The translations under genes were made by a program, and so were the position numbers. This document shows, one piece after another, positions 1-5,685 of a stretch of DNA of 12,942 bases. The stretch covers positions 1 through 12,942 of the forward strand of contig JACNKJ010000133.1 of assembly GCA_014382085.1 (NCBI GenBank), in the 5' to 3' direction. The first letter of the stretch is position 1; each line of letters begins with the position of its first letter. Below the pieces are notes generated by a model, which saw nothing but the letters and a program-made list of their open reading frames with translations, had not been told where the DNA came from and did no database searches. Source of the stretch: a bacterium (GTDB taxonomy: Bacteria; Krumholzibacteriota; Krumholzibacteriia; JACNKJ01).

Positions 1-410
1 CGCCGCGCCCGGCTCGCAACGACTTCCTTTTCCAGATCCCGCCGGCTCTTGTTTTCGGCCAGCGCCAGCCATTCCTTCTCCGTTTCGGGCGTGGCCACCT
101 TCACCACTTCCCGGGCCTTGGTCCAAGGCAGCTCACCGGATGCTAGACTTTTCTTGAGACCGGGAAGCTCATCCAGCGCTTCGGCTAGACGGATGAACTC
201 GTAGGTCTTGCTGCGAGAAAAACCGAGGGCTTCCTCGGCATAGAGATGAACGCTCGCATAGCCAAGCCCACGATAAAGCTTGCCCTTCAGGACTTCCGCA
301 AAAAGTGTGACCGCCTGACTCTCGGCTGTGCGCATGGCGGCGAGCGCCACTAGCAGTCGCTCGTGGACAACTTTTGCATTGGATTGATCTGACATATCCC
401 ACTCCAACAT
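1..410 (-). CDS. HNH-endonuclease-type protein, N-terminal part (cut by window edge)
   Basis: The frame stays open from an ATG at 410 to the left edge, giving 136 residues with the C-terminus missing. Visible segments are LGYASVHLYAEEALGFSRSK (about 49-68), a helical stretch with EFIRLAEALDELPGL, then GELPWTKAREVVKVATPETE. This layout is what I know from the N-terminal region of many bacterial proteins that end in an HNH nuclease domain (DUF222-like family). The nuclease domain itself would lie outside the window, so nuclease activity is an inference. Two starts are possible: ATG 410 (GGAG, 6-nt gap) and ATG 395 (GGAG, 6-nt gap); I chose the longer. A good sigma70 promoter lies about 42-70 bases upstream. 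Proteins of this kind often occur in several copies per genome and are sometimes mobile; no mobile-element ends are seen here. Confidence 0.75.
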   Translation of the reverse strand, partial: MLEWDMSDQSNAKVVHERLLVALAAMRTAESQAVTLFAEVLKGKLYRGLGYASVHLYAEEALGFSRSKTYEFIRLAEALDELPGLKKSLASGELPWTKAREVVKVATPETEKEWLALAENKSRRDLEKEVVASRAR

Positions 411-451
411 TGAATTCTCCGGGAGGAGAAGAGAGCGGGGAGGAAGATAGT

Positions 452-480
452 AATATAGCACTTCGCAGGGCGCGAATCAA
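452..480 (-). promoter_or_regulatory. Sigma70 promoter of the HNH-type gene
   Basis: Read on the minus strand: -35 TTGATT (480-475), a 17-nt spacer, and -10 TATATT (457-452) preceded by TG one base away (TGCTATATT, extended -10). Transcription would start near 445, leaving a leader of about 35 nt rich in GGAGG-like stretches before ATG 410. Confidence 0.7.
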
Positions 481-487
481 GGCATAA

Positions 488-510
488 CTACCTTATTTAC
501 AATAAGTTAG
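488..510. promoter_or_regulatory. 23-bp dyad upstream of the HNH-gene promoter (possible operator)
   Basis: CTA-c-CTTATT-tac-AATAAG-t-TAG is an imperfect palindrome with 9 of 10 positions paired in each arm. It is AT-rich and lies just upstream of the -35 element at 475-480, roughly -43 to -65 from the predicted start, where an activator or UP-type element would sit. Function is inferred from symmetry and position only. Confidence 0.4.
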
Positions 511-553
511 GGCCACTCGCAGGCACGCTTCTTGCCACCGAAATCCACAAAAA

Positions 554-569
554 GTCCACCCGGGTGGAC
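554..569. repeat. 16-bp perfect palindrome
   Basis: GTCCACCCGGGTGGAC reads identically on both strands with no central spacer. It sits between the terminator of the zinc-ribbon gene (616-643) and the promoter of the HNH-type gene (452-480), so it is not coding. It could be a protein-binding site or a short hairpin; no T-run follows on either strand, so it is not a convincing terminator. Confidence 0.5.
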
Positions 570-615
570 GCGCAGGCAAGGAGCCGATAAAGCAAACTCG
601 AATTGCTGGGGTATC

Positions 616-643
616 AAAAAAAAGCCCCCGCCGAAGCGAGGGC
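616..643 (-). terminator. Rho-independent terminator of the zinc-ribbon gene
   Basis: On the minus strand: GCCCTCG, loop CTTCGG, CGGGGGC (7 bp with one G-U pair), followed at once by eight T. It begins 17 nt after the stop codon of the zinc-ribbon gene. Confidence 0.9.
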
Positions 644-660
644 GAAACCTGACTCATCGG

Positions 661-849
661 CTACTTGCCGTTGGAGCGTATGGGACGCCCAACGCTGATT
701 TCACCGTTGTCGATTCTGAGATTGTGCCCGCAATCGGGGTTGCTGCAAACCCAAGCCTTGAACTGGATGGTGGCGCCATCGCGTCCATAGTCTGACAGGG
801 GCAGCATGTCGCCCGCAGTACACTTCAAACACTGAGGATATTTTTCCAT
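661..849 (-). CDS. Small zinc-ribbon protein, 62 aa
   Basis: Four cysteines in two pairs, C7-x2-C10 and C35-x4-C40 (followed by GH), form a typical zinc-ribbon knuckle set. The body contains LPLSDYGRDGATIQFKAWVC and LRIDNGEISVGRP, which look like conserved core segments rather than random sequence. The protein is very short, has no signal peptide and probably acts in the cytoplasm. Its substrate or partner cannot be read from the sequence; zinc ribbons of this size can bind nucleic acid or protein. The gene stands alone: promoter at 951-979, leader of about 95 nt, terminator 17 nt after the stop. The Shine-Dalgarno AGGGAGGT (880-873) is unusually far from the ATG, with a perfect hairpin in between (see the leader entry). 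The antisense frame on the plus strand is not supported. Confidence 0.85.
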   Translation of the reverse strand: MEKYPQCLKCTAGDMLPLSDYGRDGATIQFKAWVCSNPDCGHNLRIDNGEISVGRPIRSNGK

Positions 850-945
850 GATGTAGGGCCTCGAAGGCCCCCACCTCCCTTCACGTCGGTCGTCAAATTC
901 GGACGCCGACCCAGGGGGTTCAGCGGGTCCACGTCCTGTTACTGC
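850..945 (-). promoter_or_regulatory. Highly structured 5' leader of the zinc-ribbon gene (candidate cis-regulatory RNA)
   Basis: From the predicted transcription start near 945 the minus-strand RNA can form three nested or adjacent elements. (1) GUCGGCGUC (910-902) pairs with GACG-A-CCGAC (894-885): nine pairs, one bulged A, 7-nt loop. (2) Enclosing it, ACCCCCU (919-913) pairs with AGGGAGGU (880-873) with A876 bulged, which hides the Shine-Dalgarno. (3) GGGCCUUCGAGGCCC (870-856) is a perfect hairpin lying between the Shine-Dalgarno and the ATG. GGAGG is 24 nt from the ATG in linear sequence; with the 15-nt hairpin folded the gap becomes about 9 nt. Opening element 2 while keeping element 3 would give an ON state. 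No known riboswitch core was recognised. A stable structured RNA (for example a 6S-like RNA) is a weaker alternative, because no closing stem is visible. Confidence 0.55.
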
Positions 946-950
946 CCATA

Positions 951-979
951 AGAATACGATTCATTTCTCCGCGAGTCAA
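951..979 (-). promoter_or_regulatory. Sigma70 promoter of the zinc-ribbon gene
   Basis: Minus strand: -35 TTGACT (979-974), exactly 17 nt, -10 TATTCT (956-951). Both boxes match consensus at five of six positions. The predicted start near 945 leaves a leader of about 95 nt before ATG 849. Confidence 0.75.
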
Positions 980-1028
980 GAGAACGAGGCGCGTAAGTGT
1001 TTACGATTATTGCAATTAAGGGTCTGAC

Positions 1029-1046
1029 TATCCGGAAATCCGGATA
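1029..1046. repeat. Short perfect inverted repeat
   Basis: TATCCGG-aaat-CCGGATA, 7-bp arms with a 4-base loop. A second pair, CGATTAT (1004-1010) and ATAATCG (1044-1050), partly overlaps it. Both are in the stretch between the deiminase gene's 3' end and the zinc-ribbon promoter. No T-run follows, so neither is called a terminator. Confidence 0.5.
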
Positions 1047-1052
1047 ATCGCA

Positions 1053-1143
1053 AGTCTCCAGTCACGAGTCCCCAGTCTCCAGAAAGAACCCTCCCCCAAT
1101 ATCTGGAGGAGGGTGTGTTTCTGAAGACTGGCGACTGGCGACT
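1053..1143. repeat. Heptad repeats in inverted arms around a terminator
   Basis: On the plus strand AGTC recurs every seven bases at 1053, 1060, 1067 and 1074 (AGTCTCC, AGTCACG, AGTCCCC, AGTCTCC). On the far side of the terminator the inverse, GACT, recurs every seven bases at 1126, 1133 and 1140 (GACTGGC, GACTGGC, GACT), the last copy running into the stop codon of the deiminase gene. The two arms are therefore roughly complementary heptad arrays flanking the terminator hairpin at 1088-1114. Confidence 0.75.
1081..1114 (-). terminator. Rho-independent terminator of the deiminase gene
   Basis: Minus strand: ACCCTCCTCC, loop AGATATT, GGGGGAGGGT (10 bp with one G-U pair), followed by the T-rich tail TCTTTCT. 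It lies 28 nt past the stop codon at 1142. Confidence 0.8.
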
Positions 1144-2890
1144 ACTTCGTAAGTACTGCCGGCCGGCTGTACTGAATCCCCGCCGCACGCAGGCGATACA
1201 GGTAAACGCCCGAGCTCAGCTCGCGGCCTTGATCGTCGGTGCCGCTCCATTCAACTTCTGTCCGTCCCGCTATGCACTCACCATCGATGAGCGTGCGCAC
1301 CAGGCGTCCCGTCGCATCGAAAACCTGAAGCAGAACCTGGTCCGCGTATTCCAGCTCGAAGCTGAAAGTGGTCTTCGGGTTGAAGGGGTTGGGATAGTTG
1401 GCGTTCAGTTTCACGGGACCGGCCGCCGGCGTTTCGACGTCGGTGGGATATCCCATGTCGAAGGTATACCAGGCTGCGGGTTCGCTGCGGGGCATGCCCT
1501 CGGCGCGGCCGCTGTTGTCTTCCGCGTGAATGTAGTAGGACACCTGCGTAATCACGTCGCGCGGGCCCGTGGGCGCGGGGAAGACGAACTCGTAATTGTC
1601 GCCGCCAACGTTCACCATGGGCTCGGACATCCAGGGACTCGTGTCGAAGCGATAGTGCAGGGTCACGGAACTCACGCCGGTCTCGCTGCGGTCGTCCACC
1701 ACGGCGGTGATGGGTACCGGTGCTTCCTGGTACTCGTAGTCGCGATAGGGCGCGTGCTCCACGCGCAGCATGCCCACATCGTGGGCGTTCTTGGCGCGGC
1801 AGTGAAGGGCATCGTCGGAATACCAGCTGCCCGAATAGCCCAGCACTTCGTAGCCCGGCGCAGCCTCTTCGTATAGCGCGATGGCGGCGTTGTCGTAACC
1901 GCTGTTGCCGAAGGTGGGCATGTAAATGCGGTCGTTGTTGATGAGCGAGTTGGTGTAGCTGGCCGGTCCGCTGCTGGTGCTGTAGCAATAGATGCGATAC
2001 ACGCGATAGTTCCGCCCCGTGGAAGAAGGCAGACTCGACAGCAAGGTCGCGCGCTGGTTCAGCGTGTTGTAGGTGCCGTGACTGGTCCAGACATCCTTCA
2101 CAATGACCGTTTCCTCGTCCATAAACTTGGCCCAGGTGTCGATGTGGTGAATGCCGCCAGACTCGATGTAGTCGAGCACCATGTAGTTGTCGACGCCGTA
2201 GTAGTCGAACATGAGCTGATCCACCGCGGCCTCGTTCATGCCGTGCTCGCTCCAGGCCTCGTTGTAAACCAGTTCGGTGGACGAGCTAAAGTGATGCCCG
2301 TCGGTCATGTAGTTGCCGCCGGTGTGATACATGTCGTGGCTGTGAACCGGAATGCCCTGCTGGTTGGCGAAGTAGATGGGAATGAGATTGTCATTGGGGC
2401 GATAAGGCCGGTTGTAGGTGTGATCGATGATGGCCACGTCCCCGGCTCCGTCGAAGACGTACCAGGGACCGTAGTCGCGAGTCCACCAACTGTCGTTGCT
2501 CCTAACCAGGAACTCCACCTTGCTCATGTCCACGCCGTTGGAGGTCAGGTTGCTCTGCGCGCTGCTCTGGTATCCGCTGGAAACCACCACGTGCACGGTG
2601 AGGTCGTCGTCGAGGTCGCGCACCAGGCTATAGGGAATGCCGAGGGGATAACGAATGATGACGCCCGTGCAGGGTTCCCACTCGGCCACGTTGCGGATGG
2701 GCCCCATGGGCGGCGGATCGCTCAGGCGATCCTGACCAGGCATCAAGTGCTCGCGGCCTTCCCAGGCCAATCTCTCGCGCTCGGTTTCGTAAATGGGCAG
2801 AGCGTCTTCGAGGCCGTCTTCATCCCAGATCGCGAAGGCGGGAAAGGCGATGAGGCATAGTGTGATCGTCAGCAAAAAGCTGCGGAGCAT
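1142..2890 (-). CDS. Secreted peptidylarginine deiminase-like protein (PAD_porph/agmatine deiminase fold) with Ig-like domain and sorting tail
   Basis: 582 residues. Residues 1-20 are a Sec signal peptide (hydrophobic core, cleavage after AFA). About 60-385 is the guanidino-modifying catalytic domain of the PAD_porph family: WTRDYGPW with D139, HHID with H249 and D251, SYTNSL with N314, and ALHCRAKN with the nucleophile C364. Order and spacing agree with the residues I recall for Porphyromonas gingivalis PPAD (D130, H236, D238, N297, C351). R161 and R164 (NRPYRPND) sit near where PPAD has the arginines that hold a substrate's C-terminal carboxylate. About 390-480 is an Ig-like domain, and 490-582 is the FlgD-like/type IX-like tail (NYPNPFNP, then SSGVYLYRL). 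The expected reaction is arginine to citrulline plus ammonia on proteins or peptides; free agmatine is the alternative. Shine-Dalgarno GGAGG lies 8 nt before the ATG. Confidence 0.9.
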   Translation of the reverse strand: MLRSFLLTITLCLIAFPAFAIWDEDGLEDALPIYETERERLAWEGREHLMPGQDRLSDPPPMGPIRNVAEWEPCTGVIIRYPLGIPYSLVRDLDDDLTVHVVVSSGYQSSAQSNLTSNGVDMSKVEFLVRSNDSWWTRDYGPWYVFDGAGDVAIIDHTYNRPYRPNDNLIPIYFANQQGIPVHSHDMYHTGGNYMTDGHHFSSSTELVYNEAWSEHGMNEAAVDQLMFDYYGVDNYMVLDYIESGGIHHIDTWAKFMDEETVIVKDVWTSHGTYNTLNQRATLLSSLPSSTGRNYRVYRIYCYSTSSGPASYTNSLINNDRIYMPTFGNSGYDNAAIALYEEAAPGYEVLGYSGSWYSDDALHCRAKNAHDVGMLRVEHAPYRDYEYQEAPVPITAVVDDRSETGVSSVTLHYRFDTSPWMSEPMVNVGGDNYEFVFPAPTGPRDVITQVSYYIHAEDNSGRAEGMPRSEPAAWYTFDMGYPTDVETPAAGPVKLNANYPNPFNPKTTFSFELEYADQVLLQVFDATGRLVRTLIDGECIAGRTEVEWSGTDDQGRELSSGVYLYRLRAAGIQYSRPAVLTK

Positions 2891-2949
2891 GGGGCATTCC
2901 TCCCGAGCAGTAATTTGAATCCCGTAGAATTGGGGATGGGATCGTCGGA

Positions 2950-2958
2950 ATTATATCA
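2950..2958 (-). promoter_or_regulatory. Extended -10 promoter of the deiminase gene
   Basis: Minus strand TGATATAAT: a perfect TATAAT (2955-2950) preceded by TG one base upstream. No good -35 box is present at 16-18 nt, as expected for extended -10 promoters. The leader to ATG 2890 would be about 53 nt. Confidence 0.6.
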
Positions 2959-2980
2959 CGAATCGCTGCGCGATACTATC

Positions 2981-3050
2981 GGCAGGAGGCAGGGAGCAGG
3001 GAACCAAGAGCCGCCACGAGGTAGGGTTGGAAGTTTCCTGCCCCCTGCCA
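2981..3050. repeat. Heptad repeat in inverted arms at the 3' end of iorB
   Basis: Left arm: GGCAGGA, GGCAGGG, AGCAGGG (2981-3001), a 7-base period. Right arm: CCTGCCC, CCTGCCA (3037-3050), the inverse. 2981-2993 and 3037-3049 pair at 12 of 13 positions, and in minus-strand RNA the thirteenth is a G-U pair. The right arm starts 8 nt past the iorB stop codon, so the folded RNA may end or protect that transcript, but no T-run follows. The architecture matches the repeat at 1053-1143 with a different heptad. Confidence 0.7.
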
Positions 3051-3057
3051 ATAATCA

Positions 3058-5157
3058 TTAGTTCAGAATCGGAAGCCTCCGCACCCGCGGCTCCGTGGCC
3101 GCGAACCAGGCGTTGCAAACTGCGGCTGCCGTAGGCGGCACGGGAGGTTCGCCGATGCCGCCGATCTCGCTTCCGCTGTCCACCGTTTCCACCACGACTT
3201 CGGGCATTTCGTCCATGCGAAGCACCGGGTAGTCATCGAAGTTCTGCTTTTGAACGCGGCCCTCGCTCACCACCGCGTTTTCGTATAGTGCGGCCGATAG
3301 CGCATAGGCGATGCCGCCTTCAACCTGCTGGCGAAGGCTATCGGGATGCACCACGGGCCCGCAGTCCACGGCAGCGAAGATGCGATGAACTTTGGGCCGC
3401 TCGCTGCCGGACACTTCAGCGACCATGGCCACGGAAGTGCCGAAGCAGTGATGGCAACTCATGCCACGCGCGAGAGATGATTCTTTTCCCCAGCCAGCCA
3501 GCTCGGCCACACGCTCCACCGTGCCACGCAGGCGCGGACTCTCGGCCAGCAATTCCAACCTGAGCTCCACGGGGTCGCGTTTCATGGCAAGAGCGATCTC
3601 ATCCATAAAGCACTCGTTGGCGAAGGCGTTGTTCTGATCGTAGACCGATCGCAGCCAACCCACGGGCAGGTCGCAGGGTGGAAGGTGCAGGTCGACCAGC
3701 AGGTTGTCGATGGCGTAGGGAAGATTCTCGGCGCCGGCGAGCACGCCCTCATCGAGGCCGTTCGCCACCGCGGCGGGATTCATCATTCCCGATATGGATG
3801 GCGATGCAAGCGTGTGAGCCCAGGCGATAAGCTTGCCATTTTCATCGAGGCCAGCGCGCATGCGATGAGCGCTGGCGGGACGGAAGTAGTCCCAGGCGAA
3901 GTCAACTTCGCGGGGCCAGATTACCTTCACAGGACGTTTGAGTTTTCGCGTGAGGCGTACTGGAGCATCCACATAGTCGGGCCAAAGGCGCCGGCCGAAA
4001 CCACCGCCGGCGAGCATGGGCCTTAGATGGATTTTCGATGAATGCAACCTGGCAGCTCGTTCCGCCATGGATCTGCACCAACTCGGACCCTGGGTGGGAA
4101 CCTCCACATTCAGCGAGCCCTCGGTGTAGCTGGCCGTGGCGTTCATGGTTTCCATGGGCGCGTGGGACAGGAAGGGCAACTCGTAGAGCGCCTCAACGGT
4201 GCGAGTTGCCGACATGAGTGCGCTTGGGGCATCGCCATCATGCCGAGCCTCGGTACCGGGACCCGAAGTGAGATCGCGAATTTCAACGCGGAAAACTTCG
4301 CTGTCGAAGTCCGATCCTTTACCGGGCTCCCACTCGGCTTTTATCGCGTCGCGTCCGCGCAAGGCGGCCCAGCTGTCATCGGCCAAGACGGCGATATCGC
4401 CTTCCAGCTCCATGACATCCTGCACGCCGGGAATTGCACGAGCGGCGCTGTCGTCGAAACTAAGGAGCTTGCCGCCTAGAAATGGCGAGCCCAACAAAGT
4501 TGCCGTGAGCATGTTCTCGTGTTTCAGATCAAAACCATAGATGGTTTTACCGTCCACCTTGTCCGGAGAATCTACGCGCGGAATCGATCGCCCGATGATT
4601 CGAAACTCGTCGGCGGTTTTAAGCTTTGGCGATTCGGGTTCTTCCAGCTTGGAGGCATCCTCCACCAATTCGCCGTAGCCGAGAACACGTCCACTCGACT
4701 TGTGAAGCACCTTGCCGCTGCGGGCCCTGCACTCGGAAGGGTCCACATTCCACTTTGCAGCGGCGGCGGCGACGAGCATCTCGCGGGCGCCGGCTCCCGC
4801 TTTTCGCAAGGGCTCCCAGCTTTCGCGAACACTGCGGCTGCCGCCGGTGCTCATGCGACCGAACTTACGCAGCGCGGGGGCCATCTGCATTTCGATGGAA
4901 TTCCAATCTGCTTCCAACTCCTCGGCCAGCAGCATGGAGATGGCCGTGAGGGATCCCTGCCCGATCTCCTGCCAGGGAATCCAGAGTTTCACCGCACCGG
5001 AAGCATCGATGACGATGTTCGCGTTGGGTTCGAAAATCAGACCTTCGGCTAAGGCCTCTCCGGGCAGCGCCATGCGAAAGCCCAGCACAAGGGCCGCACC
5101 GCCAGCGCCGAGACCTTTCAGAAAATCGCGGCGACTCAAAGTGGTTCCGCTACTCAT
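3058..5157 (-). CDS. iorB: Molybdopterin-binding subunit of a periplasmic molybdenum hydroxylase (isoquinoline 1-oxidoreductase beta-like)
   Basis: 699 residues, the usual length for IorB-type subunits. It begins with a Tat signal (S8-RRDFLKG, then a glycine/alanine-rich hydrophobic stretch to about 36), so it folds with its cofactor in the cytoplasm and is exported. GGGFGRRL at 384-391 is the molybdopterin-contact loop of the xanthine oxidase family, and GIGEPPVPPTAAA near 667-679 carries the catalytic glutamate E670. These enzymes hydroxylate N-heterocycles or aldehydes with water as oxygen source and pass electrons through the small [2Fe-2S] subunit; the substrate here is unknown. The start ATG overlaps the end of iorA by 8 nt, which suggests translational coupling. 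No FAD subunit or c-type cytochrome subunit is adjacent. Confidence 0.92.
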   Translation of the reverse strand: MSSGTTLSRRDFLKGLGAGGAALVLGFRMALPGEALAEGLIFEPNANIVIDASGAVKLWIPWQEIGQGSLTAISMLLAEELEADWNSIEMQMAPALRKFGRMSTGGSRSVRESWEPLRKAGAGAREMLVAAAAAKWNVDPSECRARSGKVLHKSSGRVLGYGELVEDASKLEEPESPKLKTADEFRIIGRSIPRVDSPDKVDGKTIYGFDLKHENMLTATLLGSPFLGGKLLSFDDSAARAIPGVQDVMELEGDIAVLADDSWAALRGRDAIKAEWEPGKGSDFDSEVFRVEIRDLTSGPGTEARHDGDAPSALMSATRTVEALYELPFLSHAPMETMNATASYTEGSLNVEVPTQGPSWCRSMAERAARLHSSKIHLRPMLAGGGFGRRLWPDYVDAPVRLTRKLKRPVKVIWPREVDFAWDYFRPASAHRMRAGLDENGKLIAWAHTLASPSISGMMNPAAVANGLDEGVLAGAENLPYAIDNLLVDLHLPPCDLPVGWLRSVYDQNNAFANECFMDEIALAMKRDPVELRLELLAESPRLRGTVERVAELAGWGKESSLARGMSCHHCFGTSVAMVAEVSGSERPKVHRIFAAVDCGPVVHPDSLRQQVEGGIAYALSAALYENAVVSEGRVQKQNFDDYPVLRMDEMPEVVVETVDSGSEIGGIGEPPVPPTAAAVCNAWFAATEPRVRRLPILN

Positions 5158-5617
5158 GGCGCATCTCCTTCGCCGCGCGAAGAATCGCTTTTTCGATGCG
5201 CGGATAGCTTCCGCACCTGCAGATGTTTCCGCTCATGGCGGCGCGCACATCCGAAGTACTTGGGTCCGCCACGCGTCCGAGAAGTTCAGCTGCGTTCATG
5301 ATTTGTCCAGGTTGACAAAAACCGCACTGGGAAACTTCCTCGCCCAGCCAGGCGCGCCTGAGAGGGTGACCCTCTACCGCGAAGAGTCCTTCAAGAGTGA
5401 GGATCTTCGCCCCAACCGCTTCGCTCACGCTGGTCATGCAGGACCTCACCGCCACCCCATCCATGAGCACGGTGCAAGCTCCGCATTCACCGATGCCGCA
5501 ACCGTACTTGGCGGCGGTGAGATTGAATTGGTCTCGAAGTATCCAGAGAAGAGGTGTGTCGGGATCCCGGTCGATGGAATGAACTCGACCGTTGACGCGG
5601 AGTTCAAGCAGGGACAT
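5150..5617 (-). CDS. iorA: [2Fe-2S] subunit of the molybdenum hydroxylase (isoquinoline 1-oxidoreductase alpha-like)
   Basis: 155 residues from ATG 5617, matching the family's usual 150-160. C40, C45, C48 and C60 bind the plant-type [2Fe-2S] cluster (YGCGIGECGACT) and C98, C101, C133 and C135 the second cluster (QCGFCQPGQ and NICRCGSY). It carries electrons from the molybdenum centre of IorB to an external acceptor. The start is fixed by AGGAG 6 nt upstream of ATG 5617; a longer in-frame ATG at 5656 has no ribosome site and would add 13 unrelated residues. The subunit has no signal peptide of its own and is presumably exported bound to the Tat-targeted IorB, as known for this family. It follows sfsA by 68 nt on the same strand with no terminator between, so the three may be cotranscribed. 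Confidence 0.93.
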   Translation of the reverse strand: MSLLELRVNGRVHSIDRDPDTPLLWILRDQFNLTAAKYGCGIGECGACTVLMDGVAVRSCMTSVSEAVGAKILTLEGLFAVEGHPLRRAWLGEEVSQCGFCQPGQIMNAAELLGRVADPSTSDVRAAMSGNICRCGSYPRIEKAILRAAKEMRHE

Positions 5618-5685
5618 GGCGGACTCCTGTTGGGAGGGGCGTTCGAAGAATGCCATGATTAAGCGTGAACATCAAGGCGACATTC

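Noticed and set aside
532..795. 87-residue plus-strand open frame
   Set aside because: Runs through the palindrome and terminator and is antisense to the zinc-ribbon gene, which has promoter, ribosome site and cysteine motifs.
810..1000. 6S RNA gene in place of an mRNA leader
   Set aside because: Parts of the leader fold are reminiscent of 6S RNA, but I could not find a long closing stem joining the two ends, and a good protein gene begins at 849. Left open for a covariance-model search.
976..1250. Minus-strand open frames of 62-70 residues
   Set aside because: They cover the heptad repeats and the 3' end of the deiminase gene in another frame; no ribosome site or protein-like sequence.
1115..1876. 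253-residue plus-strand open frame
   Set aside because: Lies antisense to the deiminase gene, has no ribosome site and reads as low-complexity G/A/V/H-rich sequence; the minus-strand gene has clear family motifs.
2078..2860. 260-residue plus-strand open frame
   Set aside because: Antisense to the deiminase gene; its V/H/G-rich composition is the usual shadow of a high-G+C coding strand.
5618..5656. Upstream ATG for iorA
   Set aside because: No ribosome site before it, and 13 extra residues not seen at the family's N-terminus; ATG 5617 has AGGAG.
4712..5662. 316-residue plus-strand open frame
   Set aside because: Antisense to both iorB and iorA, spanning their junction, with no motif and no ribosome site.
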